Positions 33,967 to 45,668 are shown, numbered from the stretch's first letter. The stretch is DNA of 64,000 nt from Okapia johnstoni (GCA_024291935.2 CM044321.1:65032985-65096984), one strand, 5' to 3'. Notes: generated by a model not told the origin, from the letters alone. A program made the numbers and translations.

Positions 33967-34384
33967 CTATGTTAACACTTGCCTTTGGTGTCATATGGAC
34001 TTGGGTATAGAAATGTATGCCATGTGATATCATGCAATTTGTATACAAAGAAGGTTTTTGGGTTGTTTTTGTTTTGGTGTCCTTTTGTATCTGTGTGCTG
34101 GCTGTTGCAAAGCTTATTCCTCAGAAGGGAGGAAGAATAGAAGGTATAAAGTGCATTTTTTCTAATGATATTCCTCATCCATTTTTCCTCTTTGATGTAG
34201 CACCGAAGTCCATTCAACACCAAGCATGTTTAAATTTTTCTTATAAGCGAAAACTTACATGTCTTTGGTGGTCACTGGCTTATTTGTAATGCTAGCAGAA
34301 TTTAACTAGAAGCATATTCAGTTGAGTATGGGAGGTTTCTGTTATATGCTAAAGTGACATGCTTTTGTCCTTCAGTAATATTCA
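33967..34384. other. unique DNA, nothing recognised
   Basis: The overlapping frames at 33972-34223 (minus) and 34017-34289 (plus) have no domain and lie on each other, so neither is supported. Confidence 0.5.
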
Positions 34385-34570
34385 TTAAACAAAAACTAAT
34401 TTTAAGAGGCTATTAGGTGTTAAATCCAGTGCTAAGCATTGAGATTTGAGATACCAGCAGGAAAGATTATATTTCTGCCATCTTGGAACTTCAAGTCCTG
34501 TGGAAAATCACAAACAAGTATTAGACAATTTAAACAAGTTAGTCTGCTTTGTTTAATGATGTACCTCCAT
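34385..34570. mobile_element. L2-like ancient fragment
   Basis: The words attaggtgttaaatccagtg, ctaagcattgagatttgaga and ccatcttggaacttcaag follow the mammal-wide L2 3' pattern of a changed 'last size, same as greatest, total' block. Divergence is high and the strand is not assigned. Confidence 0.5.
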
Positions 34571-34684
34571 ACTTTCAATACTGACTGATGTATAACTGGT
34601 GCTCAGGAGACGTTTATTAAATGAAGACTATCTATGAGGTAAATGTTATAATGGGGAAGGAAAGAGTGCCATGGGGTCAGAGAA

Positions 34685-35130
34685 GTCTCCCGCCACTCCA
34701 ACTTTATTGAGGTTGGCAAATACAATTGTAATATATTTAAAGTGTATGTTGTGGTGGTTTGATACACACACTCACATACACACACATATTATTTTGTTCT
34801 TTTGATGATAGCCATCCTAATAGGTATGATGTAGTATCCTATTGTGCTTGAGCGAGCATCTTTTCATATACCTGTTGGTCATTTGTATATCTTATTTGGG
34901 AAAATGTCTATTCAGGTTCTTTTACCATTTTTAATTGGGTTTTTATTTTTAGCTGTTGAGTTGTTAAGAGAGTTCCTTTTATACTTTGGATATTAGCCCT
35001 TTATCAGATATATGATTAGCAACTACTTTCTCCCATTCATTAGGTAGCATTTTTTTGCTTTAATTGCTTCCTTTGCTTTGTATGAACTTTTCAGTTCGAC
35101 GTAATCCCACTAGTTGAATTTTGCCTTTTT
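34685..35130 (-). mobile_element. Old L1 (L1M-type) 3' end and ORF2 terminus
   Basis: The plus strand begins with the reverse-complemented tail ccaactttattgaggttggc and continues through tagccatcctaataggtatg, ctgttggtcatttgtatatc, attagccctttatcagatat and ctactttctcccattcatta. This is the normal reversed order of the L1 3' UTR and end of ORF2. It is heavily diverged. Confidence 0.82.
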
Positions 35131-36389
35131 TGCCTTTGCAATGGTGAACTGAAGATGTGCCCAGTTAAGACTATATAATGATGTTTTTATTGATGGAAAG
35201 AAAAAAGTGAAACTGTAGCTTATAGCCACGATACAAGCTAGGTCTGCACATGGTCTCATCTCTGCATAGAGTTGCATGTAAATTGTAGTCCAACAGCCAA
35301 AATTATTTTAAAAGGAGTTTTTATACTTTACTTGAATCTGTTAAAGAACACTGAAAAGAATCCAGATTATGTCTTCAAAAAGAGTTGAAAAGCTTCTTTC
35401 CTCTCCTCATATTTTTATGTATTTCACAGCTGTGGACCATGAGGTGACATCCACTGTAAAGATCACACCTCTCTGACTGATTTTTTGATGTCTGAGACAG
35501 GGACAGTATCAGACTGGTCAATTTGCTGATTATAGCTCATCAGGTGTTCACAGAGACATTTTCTGTCCTCATTGTCTGTCACATTCATCTAGAAATCCCA
35601 TTGTTATTTATGTCACACACATGCACATATACCCACACTCATACAGACATATATGAATCAATTAATGGTCTTAGCGTGATGTGATTTGTCTATCTGTATA
35701 TATTTGATACTATGAAATATATCACACATAGGTCTTGAAATGATTCAGTAACATTTCTGCTAGACACACTGAGATTTAAAACAACTTCTGGTTCTCTTTA
35801 ATAGCAACAAAATCCATAAATCTTCATAAGCAGTGAAGTGTAATGAAGGTCAAACATTTTTTAAATCTTTTATATCATTGCATCAATGAAGGGAAATGCG
35901 TAAGATTAGAAGCAATTCATGCCATATGGTTGTAATGAGAGAGACACTCCAGAAAAAACAAAATTAACAACAACAACAACAAATGGATAATTCAGGAGCC
36001 TGTAAAAAAGGTAGAAGTCAGATGGGTCAGGGGAAATACCCATAACCCCTCTTCTCCAACTCCTGCCTCTCACTACTACGGATCCTAGCCATAGGTTCTT
36101 GCCCACATCCTCAAGAAGCAATGTCAACTGAACTATTTCTGTTTCTCTTCTCCTATTTCAGGGGTAAAAGTATACAGCCCTTACCCCTCCTAAGATATCG
36201 TGCATGATGCACGTTAATAGGAGATTAAACTTCATATAGTCTCACGTAAAGATACCATCAATGCCATATACTTAAGAGGGACACCGACTTTCTTCTTGGT
36301 CAAAGTGTATTTAAGACATGTGACAAAATTTGAAGACATTCTGCTATGTTATTTTGCCAGACACAGAAAGTCAACTAATGCACTTGTAT
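35131..36389. other. unique DNA, nothing recognised
   Basis: No repeat family or gene is recognised. A short CAA array lies near 35966-35983. The minus-strand frame at 35906-36127 is domain-free. Confidence 0.5.
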
Positions 36390-36630
36390 GAAGCACCTGT
36401 AATAGTCAAACTCATACAGATAGAAAGTAGAATAGTGTTTGCCAGGGGCTTGAGAGGGGGTAACTGGAGAGTTTTTGTTTAATATGTATAGCCTTTCAGT
36501 TGACGAAGAAGTTCTGGAATTGGTTTGTGTTAATTATTACACAGTAATGTGATTTATTTAATGTTACTGAACTGCAAACTTAAAAATGGTTCACATGGTA
36601 AATTTTATGGTATGTGTATTTTGTGCATGC
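36390..36630 (+). mobile_element. Old L1 (L1M-type) 3' terminus
   Basis: The words gaatagtgtttgccaggggc, ttctggaattggtttgtgtt, gttactgaactgcaaactta and aaatggttcacatggtaaat give the standard 3' end of L1M in forward orientation. The A tail is eroded, and a Bov-tA SINE starts immediately after it. Confidence 0.72.
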
Positions 36631-36632
36631 AC

Positions 36633-36842
36633 GAGTGCTAACTTGCTTCAGTTGTGTATGACTGTTTGTGACCCCATGGACTATAGCCTGCCAGGCTCCT
36701 CTGTCCATGGGATTCTCTAGGCAAGAATACTGGAGTGGGTTGCCATGCCCTCCTCCAGGGGATCATCCTGATCCAGAGATCAAACCCACATCTCTTATGT
36801 CTCCTGCATTGGTAGGTGAGTTCTTTACCACTAGTGCCACTA
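36633..36842 (-). mobile_element. Bov-tA SINE (minus)
   Basis: The plus strand reads body first (tgtgaccccatggactatag, tactggagtgggttgcca) and head last (ctcctgcattggtaggtgag). The 5' end of the head is degraded, with agtgccactacc instead of the usual gggaagccc. It joins the L1 tail at 36630. Confidence 0.92.
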
Positions 36843-37866
36843 CCCACACACAAAAAGACAGTGCAGGGCAAAACTAACCACATTTGAAATATACTGAATA
36901 CTCTGGAGCTGGAACAAGTCACTTCCTCTCAATCACCAGAGTACAGGCCATGAGAGTTCAGAGGAGACTTATTAATATGACTTGCCTTCATCATCTTTTG
37001 CATCCAGGTGCTCATTACAGATGGCCCACACACCCTAAAAGAGAGGGATCAATGCAGGGGCCTCTGAGTTGACTGCTTATCTCACTATTAAACATCAACC
37101 TCAAAGACAAAAAAACCTCCAACATAAATATATCATTTGCCTTTGTTTATTTCACAGCTACATAAATTAAGAGGCTAAATGAGATGAGAAATATTTCATT
37201 GATGGAGTATTAATCACTAGATAATACACACTGTGAAAACAGCTCATCAGAACTCATTAATGTTTTATTAATCCCATTTTTGACACTATATTTTTGATTT
37301 GAAAAATAATGCTCTCTTTCAGCATCTGGTAACACTTGGATGCACTGTACAAAACCTGTGGGGAGCATTAGACACCTTACATAGAGTTTTCCCTGTTTGG
37401 TATTACAGGTACTCCACGTGTTGATGCCATGATTGTGGATTTCTTTCTGCATTTTTGACTCTAAACATGATTTTTCAAAAGATTCAGTGGATCACAGTTT
37501 CTAGTGTCAAAGAGTTACAAATCAGAAGTCTAGGCAGGAAAAGTCAATATTACTTTCTCTTAAAAACTTGTTTAGCCCCCAAAGTGGAAGGCTGCTAGAG
37601 CGACACTTGGCTGGCTTTCCTAGATCCTCCACTGTTTGTCTTGTAGGTAATCTTCCTGGAGACAGGAATGTTTTCCCAGCTTCTGTTTGCTTGTTTAAAT
37701 TCTAAACGATCCTTTAAGAATTATTGGAAGCCCTGTCAGCACCACGACCCCTTCCTGATGAGCCTAACCTCCTGCAATGTTCTTGCACAGCATTTATTTT
37801 CAGAATCACTCCCTCAGAATTATCATTCACTGAACTTGCACATGTGCTTCTGTAAGGATGTATGTG
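36843..37866. other. unique DNA, nothing recognised
   Basis: No domain-bearing frame or repeat was recognised. Confidence 0.5.
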
Positions 37867-38373
37867 TGTTAGCTTCCAAGGTGGCCCCCAGCGATCCCCA
37901 CCTCCTGGTTTTCACACACTTGTGTGGTCCCCTTGCACATTCCATCAGAGCTGGTGCGTATGACTACAGTCCGTGGCAGGAGTGATGGTATGTCACTTCT
38001 GATATTCGACTGTAGCTTCCACCTTGGATGCCTTCTCTCTCAGATTATTCTCCTCAAGGGAAGCCAACTACCACGCCCTGAGACCACTCAGATCATCTGT
38101 GGATAAGACCCTGTGGTAACTGAAGTCTCTGGTAAACAAGCAGGCAAAAACCTGAGGCCTGACAACAACTGTGTGGCTGAGATTGGAAGCAGTTAATCCC
38201 TTCATGGATTAGTCTGAGGCCCCAGTGGGTGTCTTCTCTGTAACCTTCTCAGATACTTTGAGTCAGATTCACCTGGCCAAACTGCTCTCAGCTCCTTGCC
38301 CTACAGCAACTGTGAGATAATGAATGTCGATCTACTAATTTGGGGGTAATTTGTTATGTAGCCTTAGATGACA
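37867..38373 (+). mobile_element. MLT1-type solo LTR (ERVL-MaLR)
   Basis: An old LTR. It starts tgttagcttccaaggtggcc and includes ccccacctcctggttttcac and gatggtatgtcacttctgat in the first half. The second half contains gcctgacaacaactgtgtgg, cagcaactgtgagataatga and gtaatttgttatgtagcctt, and ends near agatgaca. This is the MLT1 order and length (about 0.5 kb). No internal retroviral region flanks it, so it is a solo LTR with no coding capacity. Confidence 0.85.
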
Positions 38374-39527
38374 GATGCAGTATTTCATCTCCCCAGCTAG
38401 ACTATAAGCTCCTTGAAGGATTCCCAGCTTTCTTATTCCTCATGGTGCTCACATTTATCTATTCAACTCAAGATAGAAAGAAAACTATTTTTTTTAATCT
38501 ACCTACTTAAACTTTTTCACAGGTACCAACTATTCTGAACAGCGCCCGTGAGGTCAGTAGGAGAAAACTGGCACTACTAATGCTGTTCTAATATGAATGG
38601 GACAAGTTAAAGAGAATCATTTGACCATGGGCCTAAAATTTAGCAGAAGCTGAATGCAAAACCCTGATTTAGAAAAGAATCTATGAAGTCAACATGTTTC
38701 AAATCTTTTGGTTCCCTGAGCTCTCTGGAGGTCCCACATTGTCCTCTTCTGCTGCTGGTTCTTTCGCAGGCACTGCTGTCATTAACCTGCTCTGAGAACT
38801 CTGGGTTCTGCAGCCCTGATACTCTCAGCAGAGTCACATCACAGATTTAACAATGCTTGACTCTGACTCATGACTTCCATTGTTTCATTCTTTGGTATTG
38901 GCCCTATGATTTCAGATAAAGATAACATCTCAAGCCTGTTGCAAAGGAGGAAGAAAAGAAAACACACCATCTTATAGAAATGTTGCAAACTACAAATTGA
39001 AGAGTTTTCCCTCCCACTCTCTCTTTGTCTCCCATCCCTGTTCATCAAGGTGCTTTGGCAAGAGAGATATTTTAGGATAAACAGTAATTGGTATGAGGAA
39101 CACGTGTTGATATTCTGCATCTATGAGATATAACTATTAACAGATGGATGTTATTTATAAACTCTTGCATGTTTATCCTGGTTTTTTTGAACTCTTTTCT
39201 GAGTCTATCAGCTGCTGCTGTTGGGATAATTAATTACACAACCCAATTCAGTTAAAAATTTTGAAATGTATGTTGTCTATATGATCTGCATATTGAATCC
39301 TCTTATTCATGCTGTCCAGTGTTTTAGATGCCACTCATTGCCTAAGACACACACACACACACACAGACACACAAGTACACATAATGTGTCAATTAGTTTT
39401 TAAAACTTCATTTAGGTTTTCCTTTCACTATAGTCCTTCTCTTTTCTAAAATCTGTTTTTTAATGTTTCCCTACCCCCAGCCATACCTGTTTCAACCTAA
39501 AACAGAACCAATAAAAGAATGTGGCCT
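38374..39527. other. unique DNA with an AC microsatellite
   Basis: No gene or family-level repeat was recognised apart from the dinucleotide array at 39347-39375. The frames at 38640-38837 and 38839-39120 (minus) are domain-free. Confidence 0.5.
39347..39375. repeat. (AC)n microsatellite, interrupted once
   Basis: About 14 AC units with a single G interruption (acacagacacac). It is likely length-polymorphic. Confidence 0.9.
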
Positions 39528-39547
39528 AGAGTGTCATACATGTTTTT

Positions 39548-39819
39548 ATTTTGTTTTATTTATTTATTTGGCTCTGCTGGGTCTGCATAGCACTTGGGCA
39601 TTCTCTAGTTGCAGCGAGTGGGGGCTACTCTTCCTTGCGGTGATTTCTTTTGCTGTGGAGCACGGGGCTTCGGTAGCTGCAGAGTGTGGGCTCAATAGTG
39701 GTGGCATAGGGGCTGAGTTGTCCTGTAGCATGTGGGATCTTCCCAGACCAGGGATCAAACCTGTTTCACCTACATTGGTAGGCGGATTCTTTACCACCGG
39801 ACCACCAGGGAAGTCCCAT
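39548..39819 (-). mobile_element. CHR-type cetartiodactyl tRNA SINE (minus) with 20-bp target repeat
   Basis: The right edge ggaccaccagggaagtccc and the left A-rich tail (tttatttatttatttgg) identify a CHR-type SINE, longer than the copy at 33.7 kb. The body includes ctagttgcagcgagtggggg and ttgctgtggagcacggggct. Flanking 20-bp repeats with two mismatches (agagtgtcatacat at 39528 and agaatgtcatacat at 39820) are a good target duplication. Confidence 0.93.
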
Positions 39820-39839
39820 AGAATGTCATACATATTTTT

Positions 39840-41091
39840 CAGTGTTTTAGTAAAGTAATTTAAAAGCATTATTAAATAATTTTTGGTAATATGGCTTATA
39901 GTAAGGAAACTCTTGGAGCAATTAGGTTTAATTGAATCCAAGATAGCCTTCTCCTTCTAAATAGGAGAACGTTTTATAACCAGTAAGCAAGTTGATCATT
40001 TGTCCAGAACTTCAAGGGAGCAAGGGAAGTAATGAAATAATGAAGGGAAGTAAGAGAGAGAGAGATTTTATGACTACATGTGATTAGTACTACAATCCAT
40101 ACGGTGGAGCTTGAACTCCCTTTTTCAACACTAAAATCCAGTGTCTATCTAGCTAGGACAAAGTAAGTTAGGTTGGAAGAAGAATACTTAAATGCCACAG
40201 AAGGTCGGGAAGGGTTGAACCGGTTCTGACTGGCACTTATTTGTCAGTTGAAAAGCAGATTCCAAATTCCCTCCTTTTTGAAATTTTCAAAGGATATCAA
40301 AGGAGTTACTTCTAAGTTCATCTTTCTCTCCAAATGTCTGTAAAAAAAAATCTTGAACTATTGCTAATGGAAATGGATTTTTAGTCAGCAGGAATTCAGA
40401 GTGCTAAATCATCATTAAAGTTGCTAACAGGGTAAATAAATAACTATATAGATGAAAACAGGGTGTGATGTGTTAAATATATATTTAAAAAACAATTTTA
40501 GTCATACTCTTATAGATATTCTGCATCCATAAAATTCATTACCTAAGAACCAGATTTTAATTCTATCTTAACAGTGATGTGCTTCTCCCCCTTTTAAAGA
40601 GGAAGTTAAGCAGCTTTACAGATATTCAGAATTAGAGCACATATGAAATAAATGTGTGTTTAAAAGTGGCCAATGGGCTCAGTTATACTCCTGGGCCAGG
40701 TAGGGTAAGAGTGCTTGAAATTATTCCTATTGGCTAAAGTCCATATATTCATGTTTAGTAATCTAGAGTTGAAGCACTACATAGATTCAAATATTCTCTC
40801 TGTTCATAGTCAACCTTTATAATTCTGAGATTCAAGGATTCCCTTATTCTGTAGTTATTTTTTATTCTTTAATGCTTCCATAAAATTGGCCCCTAGTTTT
40901 TCTATCAAGTTTGTTCCTCAGAACATACAGATATTTAGTGCATTTACTTCTAAATACTTACAGCTATACTGTTTATATACATTTGTGTTATGATGAGGAT
41001 ATTATTGTAACTGATTAACCTTAGTACATACTCTGAAGCCAGGAGAGGGAACCTTTTTGTGAGGTCTCTCCTTGGAAGAGTTTTGAAGAGG
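39840..41091. other. unique AT-rich DNA, nothing recognised
   Basis: A short (GA)n tract lies at about 40051-40064. No other structure was recognised. Confidence 0.5.
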
Positions 41092-41099
41092 CAGTGCAT

Positions 41100-41305
41100 T
41101 GGGACTTCCCTATAGCTCAGATGGCAAAGAATCTGCCTGTAAGGCAGGAGACCTTGGTTTGATCCCAGTGTCAGCAAAATCCCCTAGACAGGGAAATGGC
41201 AACCCACTCAGTATTCTTGCCTGGAGAATCCCATGGACAGAGGAGCCTGGCAGGCTACAGTCCATGGGGTTGCAGAGTCAGACACGACTGAGCCACTAAC
41301 ATACA
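41100..41305 (+). mobile_element. Bov-tA SINE
   Basis: Head acttccctatagctcagatg, B-box-like ggtttgatccc, body ggcaacccactcagtattct, end agtcagacacgactgagcc. The 8-bp repeat cagtgcat at 41092-41099 and 41306-41313 is the probable target duplication. Confidence 0.94.
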
Positions 41306-41367
41306 CAGTGCATAAGAGGCTAAGCTAAGAGCGTAGGTTTGGGATTAAACAAGACTTCTAAGAGGAA

Positions 41368-41600
41368 TGGAATGTAGGGTCCTGGAGTCAGACTGCCTGA
41401 TTTCAGCCAAATTCCAGCTCTTCCAATTATGTGCTGTATGATCTTGCATATTTCATTTAATCTGTGTCTTAGTTTCCTCAAATATAAATGGGAAATTAAT
41501 CATAGTATTTGTCTTATAGAATTACTTTACACACAAAGTATTTAGATCAATGTTTCAGCACACTCAGAATGTCAGTTGCTATTTATTATTGTAATTGTTA
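41368..41600 (+). mobile_element. MIR SINE
   Basis: A long, fairly complete MIR: ggagtcagactgcctgattt, ccagctcttccaattatgtg, cttagtttcctcaaatataa and attattattaa-type end. It is immediately followed by a second MIR-like copy in the same orientation. Confidence 0.88.
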
Positions 41601-41604
41601 TTAT

Positions 41605-41795
41605 TAAAAGTTTCATGCTCTAGCTTCATCACATACCAATATGATCTTGTGTAATGTCTTAGCCCTGTCCATCTCTAAAATGAAGATTATAAAGACCTGT
41701 TTCACAGGGTGAGAGTTGATGGCATATTATAGAAAATACAGCACAGAGAACACAGAACTTGGACTATAAAAGTGCTTAGTGAGTGTGTCTACTCA
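41605..41795 (+). mobile_element. MIR SINE (second, tandem)
   Basis: The words ctctagcttcatcacatacc, gatcttgtgtaatgtcttag, ccatctctaaaatgaagatt and aaagtgcttagtgagtg repeat the MIR order a second time. The head is missing. Confidence 0.68.
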
Positions 41796-42938
41796 TGTGT
41801 CTAACTTCTTCAGTGGCTTCCTAACTATGAATGTGTGGCTTAATGTACTTCTGAGATTCCTGACCAGTGAGGCTTCAGGATGAGACTGAATTTGAGCTTT
41901 ACAAAGGGAAAGGTTCTTTATCAACTTTGAAAAATTAAGATATGGTTTTACTGCCCTTGAGGAGACTCGGAGAAAAACCCCTTTCCCTAAGCTAGTCAAC
42001 CCTAGTCTGGCATATAAATCAGAATGCTGGTGAGGAAGAGGCTGGTAAGTAGACTGTAGAGAAGGTACATTCCTTTCTTTCCTGAAGTAAGTTTCACATG
42101 GAAAGTCATAGCGCCCTCAGACAGTTGTTTAACTGTGATCATCAAGGACGGGACTCCACAGGGTGTCCTCCAAGTCCTTGAGACCCTTTAGGGCATCTCT
42201 GAAGTCAAAACATTTTTATAACAATGTTAAGAGATTATTTGCCTTTTTCACTCTCCATCATGAGAGTACAGTGGCATTTTGCAGAGTCTACATAATATAT
42301 GATGATATCATTCTGACAGTTAATAGGAATTTACGATTAAGTATTTTGCATTTAAACATTTTTTCAGCTTTAATTTCTATTATAGTAAATATCAATAGAT
42401 ATAACTCAGATTAAAAAGCTCTTTGAGGTCCTCAGTAATTTTGAAAGTTATAAGAGGTACTGAGACCAAACTGTCTGGAATGTTTAATCCAAGAGAAGGG
42501 ACCATTTTATTTCTGGAATGGGTCCATTCTCTAGCTTTTATCTGGAGATATTTGATGCCTACACACTCTCCTGCATCACTGAATCTTTACTTCCCTTTCC
42601 CCAGATTCTTATGAAGAAAAGACTTGTACTGTTCTTTTGAAACTTTCCCCTCCTACAAATTACAGTAGAGTTGATTAGATGCCATTTCCTCTGACCACAA
42701 TCATTTTTATGTCTTCCTGAAACTCTGCCCGTGTCATGTTGATTAAACTGCAGCCACATTCTGGTATTCCTGAATGGATTTTGAATTTATCCTGTTGCTC
42801 TAATCATCACATTTATAATCCACCTCTCAGGGTCAGCCATTTGGTTTCTGTTCCTCAAACTTAGTCCCAGAGAACACCCCAGTCTTTCAATTTCTAGGTC
42901 TTTTTAATGGAGCTTCCACCACTCTACCTGCTGTGCCT
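41796..42938. other. unique DNA, nothing recognised
   Basis: The frames at 41793-41999, 42163-42414, 42423-42614 and 42559-42759 lack domains and overlap on opposite strands. Confidence 0.5.
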
Positions 42939-43228
42939 GCACGTGTGTGCTCAGTCATGTCTGACTCTTTGTGACCCCATGGACTGTAGCCCATCAGGCT
43001 CCTCTGTCCATGCAATTCTCCAGGCAAGAATATTGGAGTGGGTTACTATTCCCTTCTTCAGGGGATCATCCCGACCTAGGGATCAAATTTTCCAGACAAG
43101 AATGCTTGAGTGGATTGCTATTTCCTTCTCCAGGGGATCTTCCTGACCCAGGGGTTGAAATGACATCTCTTGCGTCTCCTGCATTGGCTGGTGGATTTTT
43201 TACCACTGTCCCACCTGGGAAACCCAAC
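42939..43228 (-). mobile_element. Bov-A SINE with a 72-bp internal tandem duplication (minus)
   Basis: The plus strand reads gtgtgtgctcagtcatgtct at the left and ccacctgggaaaccc at the right. The middle of the body occurs twice with period 72 (43014-43085 and 43086-43157), each unit running from ttctccagNcaagaat to gggNtNaaa. The two units differ at many positions, so the duplication is old. It either marks a dimeric Bov-A2-type SINE or a duplication within Bov-tA. Confidence 0.9.
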
Positions 43229-43683
43229 AGTAAATGCTTAATAGGAAAAGCAAATACGGAAATTGTTAAAATTGTTCCAAGTTAAATTTGGTGTTTGTTC
43301 TTTGCTATCATGTATTAATGTAATCATTAAAGTCTGGTAGAATTATTCAGGCACATGAAATGACATCTGGAAAACAAAGCCGTGTTACTATTCATTTTAA
43401 CTGCTTATAGAAAGCTATAAAAGGGAATAATTTGAAGAATTTGGAAGTATTTTAATATTGTATGAGGCAATCATGCAAATTAGTAGAAGCCTGTAGGTCC
43501 TGGGTCAAATTGGATAAGGCCCAAAAGAAATTTGATTTTGAACAAATACAAATTTTAATAAATCTTAAAAATATTATCTACATTTATTGACCATAAGACT
43601 TGCTTTAGTTATGTGTCCTTGCCTCTAACTGTAAATTACAAAGACTAGTAAAATATAACAAGGCTCGTGAATTCTGAAGTTTA
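43229..43683. other. unique AT-rich DNA, nothing recognised
   Basis: No recognisable features. Confidence 0.5.
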
Positions 43684-43697
43684 TTTTTCTATACTGC

Positions 43698-43823
43698 TGC
43701 TGTTAAGTTGCTTCAGTCATGTCTGATTCTGTGTGACCCCATAGATGGCAGCCCACCAGCCTCCTTTGTCCCTGGGACTCTCCAGGCAAGAATACTGGAG
43801 TGGGTTGCCATTTTCTTCTCCAG
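43698..43823 (-). mobile_element. Bov-A SINE without tRNA head, 14-bp target duplication (minus)
   Basis: Only the Bov-A body is present (gttgcttcagtcatgtctga to ggagtgggttgccatttt). Exact 14-bp repeats, tttttctatactgc, at 43684-43697 and 43824-43837 show that this 126-bp head-less unit was inserted as such. Confidence 0.95.
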
Positions 43824-44079
43824 TTTTTCTATACTGCCAGGTATAAATACTTAATTGTGCACATGATCATATTTTATATTCAAATGAACTTTTGGGAACA
43901 CTATACTAGAGGTTTGCAGATTTTCTCGTTTCAGCTCTGATTAAGTACACAAATCTCAATTTTGAAAACTTAAAAGTAGAAATAATAATCCTTTCCCTCA
44001 TCAGATTAGGTGGGCATCGAATTATTCATAAACAATAAAGTGTTCTAAACACTAGTGACCTTCTTAAGGTCTCCCTGCG

Positions 44080-44245
44080 GGAGCATAGACTTAGATTTGG
44101 GTTTAAACCCTGATTTAACCTTTTACTGGCTTATTGGCTATGTGCTTGTAGATCTGCAAGTTTCTCTGAGCCTCAGCTACTTCACTGGTAATATGGGAAT
44201 AAAATGCCACCCAGGAAAAACTCCAATTCCTCATAAATTTATCTG
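44080..44245 (+). mobile_element. MIR SINE
   Basis: The words ttgggtttaaaccctgattt, ctctgagcctcagctacttc and ggtaatatgggaataaaat give the MIR core and 3' part. Confidence 0.78.
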
Positions 44246-44384
44246 AAATAGTTTTGGGGTACTTACAGAGGTGCCACGGGTACCGCATGAAATGTTACTC
44301 TTACTTATCTGGGACTCCCCGTTTCCCTCCTTTAATCCTATGCTTCAAGGAGGCAATGTCTCTCATGGCTGCAGCAGCTGCTGA

Positions 44385-44665
44385 TATATTATTATCTGTT
44401 ACTGAGTGACAAATTGCCTCAACATTTTGTGGACTAAACAGTAAACATTTAGTATCTCACAGAGTATATGGGTCAGGCATTCAGAGGTGGCTCAGCTGAA
44501 TGCTTCTGGCTCAAGGTTCTTCATGAGGTTGCAATCAAGATGTTAGGTGGGGCTTCAATCATCCAAAGGCTTGAGTGGGGCTGAAGGGTCTGCTTCCAAG
44601 ATAGTTCATGTGCAGGGCTGGTGACAGGAGCCTCAGTTCAGTGGTGGGCTGAAGCTGGCTCATTA
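44385..44665 (+). repeat. Ancient interspersed repeat, family not named (copy 1)
   Basis: Shares an ordered series of words with 47070-47420: gtgacaaattgcctcaacat versus a taataaagtactcc block, then a caggcttgactgggg-like block, ctgcttccaagat and ggcagggctg. I recall this as a mammal-wide repeat but cannot name the family, so the strand is only relative to copy 2. Confidence 0.55.
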
Positions 44666-45091
44666 ATGCTTTCAAAAACTAACTGCTAACATCTAAGAAT
44701 TTTGTAAGCCAGTTGTTAAACACAGCCATTATTAAAAATTAAATTTTGTAAACTGTATTTTTGACAAATGTACTAAAAGTTAAGGTAATAAATCCTCAAA
44801 AGTACTCACTTACTCCATTTTTCCTTTATTGAGGCCCTCCTGGTTCTTTAGGTCTTTTATATCTTTATGGAGGAAATAATATATTGCTGTGCCCTATAGC
44901 ACATATCAGTCTCATCCTATCTCTGAATTCAGTGACATTATGTTGGTTGCTTGAAATCAGTCATGGTGATAGTGTTTATATATAGATATCAGCAAGCACT
45001 ACAAATCAAAACCTGACTTATTGTATTATTGATTGTTTAGACTTTAGAAAGTATAATTTGTGCCCTGTACATCCTTTATATTGGTTAAATT
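44666..45091. other. unique AT-rich DNA, nothing recognised
   Basis: No recognisable features. Confidence 0.5.
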
Positions 45092-45136
45092 ATGTGTGTG
45101 GTGTGTGTGTGTGTGTATGTGTGTGTTTATGTGTGC
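45092..45136. repeat. (TG)n microsatellite
   Basis: An interrupted TG array directly abutting the left end of the minus-strand SINE that follows. Confidence 0.93.
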
Positions 45137-45338
45137 TCCACCGTATCCGGCTCTTTGTAACCTCATGTACTGTAGCCTGCCAGGCTCCTCTGTCCGTGGA
45201 CTTTTCCAGGCAAGAATACTGGAATGGGTTGCCACTTCCTACTCTAGGGGATCTTCCCGACTCAGGAACTGAACTTGTGAATCTTGCATCTCCTGCATTG
45301 GCAGGTGGATTCTTTACCACTAGTGTCACTTGGGAAGC

Positions 45339-45340
<2 letters not shown>
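45137..45340 (-). mobile_element. Bov-tA SINE (minus), left arm of an inverted pair
   Basis: The plus strand reads body (ccggctctttgtaacctcat, tactggaatgggttgcca) then head (ctcctgcattggcaggtgga, ending ttgggaagccc). The next SINE, at 45405-45591, is in the opposite orientation after a 64-bp spacer. Confidence 0.94.

Positions 45341-45390
<50 letters not shown>
45341..45390. repeat. (AC)n(AT)n microsatellite between inverted SINEs
   Basis: The array is atatatata, then about 15 AC units, then about six AT units. It occupies most of the loop between the two inverted SINEs. Confidence 0.95.
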
Positions 45391-45404
45391 GGTATTGACA
45401 GTAT

Positions 45405-45591
45405 ATAGACAGTAAACAATCCGCCTGCAATGCAAGAGACCTGGGTTTGATCCCTGGGTTGGGAAGATCCCCTGAAGGAGGGCATGGCAACCCACTCTAG
45501 TATTCTTGTCTGGAGAATCCCCATGGACAGAGGAGCCTGGTGGGCTACAGCCCATGAGGTTGTAAAGAGTCAGACACGACTGAGTGACTAA
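45405..45591 (+). mobile_element. Bov-tA SINE (plus), right arm of an inverted pair
   Basis: The head is truncated at its start (acaatccgcctgcaatgcaa), followed by the B-box-like gtttgatccc, the body ggcaacccactctagtattc and the end agtcagacacgactgagtg. It runs directly into the alternating GC/AC tract at 45592. Confidence 0.95.
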
Positions 45592-45594
45592 GTG

Positions 45595-45646
<52 letters not shown>

Positions 45647-45668
45647 TATACATATAAATAAAATATAT
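45592..45668. repeat. (GC)4(AC)n tract followed by AT-rich repeat
   Basis: gtgcgcgcg leads into about 20 CA units (45601-45640), then tatacatatacatataa. About 48 bp are strictly alternating purine-pyrimidine, a composition known to favour Z-DNA. Confidence 0.95.

Noticed and set aside
45405..45524. Open frames at 45060-45766 with repeated VCVCV residues
   Set aside because: They are translations of TG/AC microsatellites and SINE sequence.
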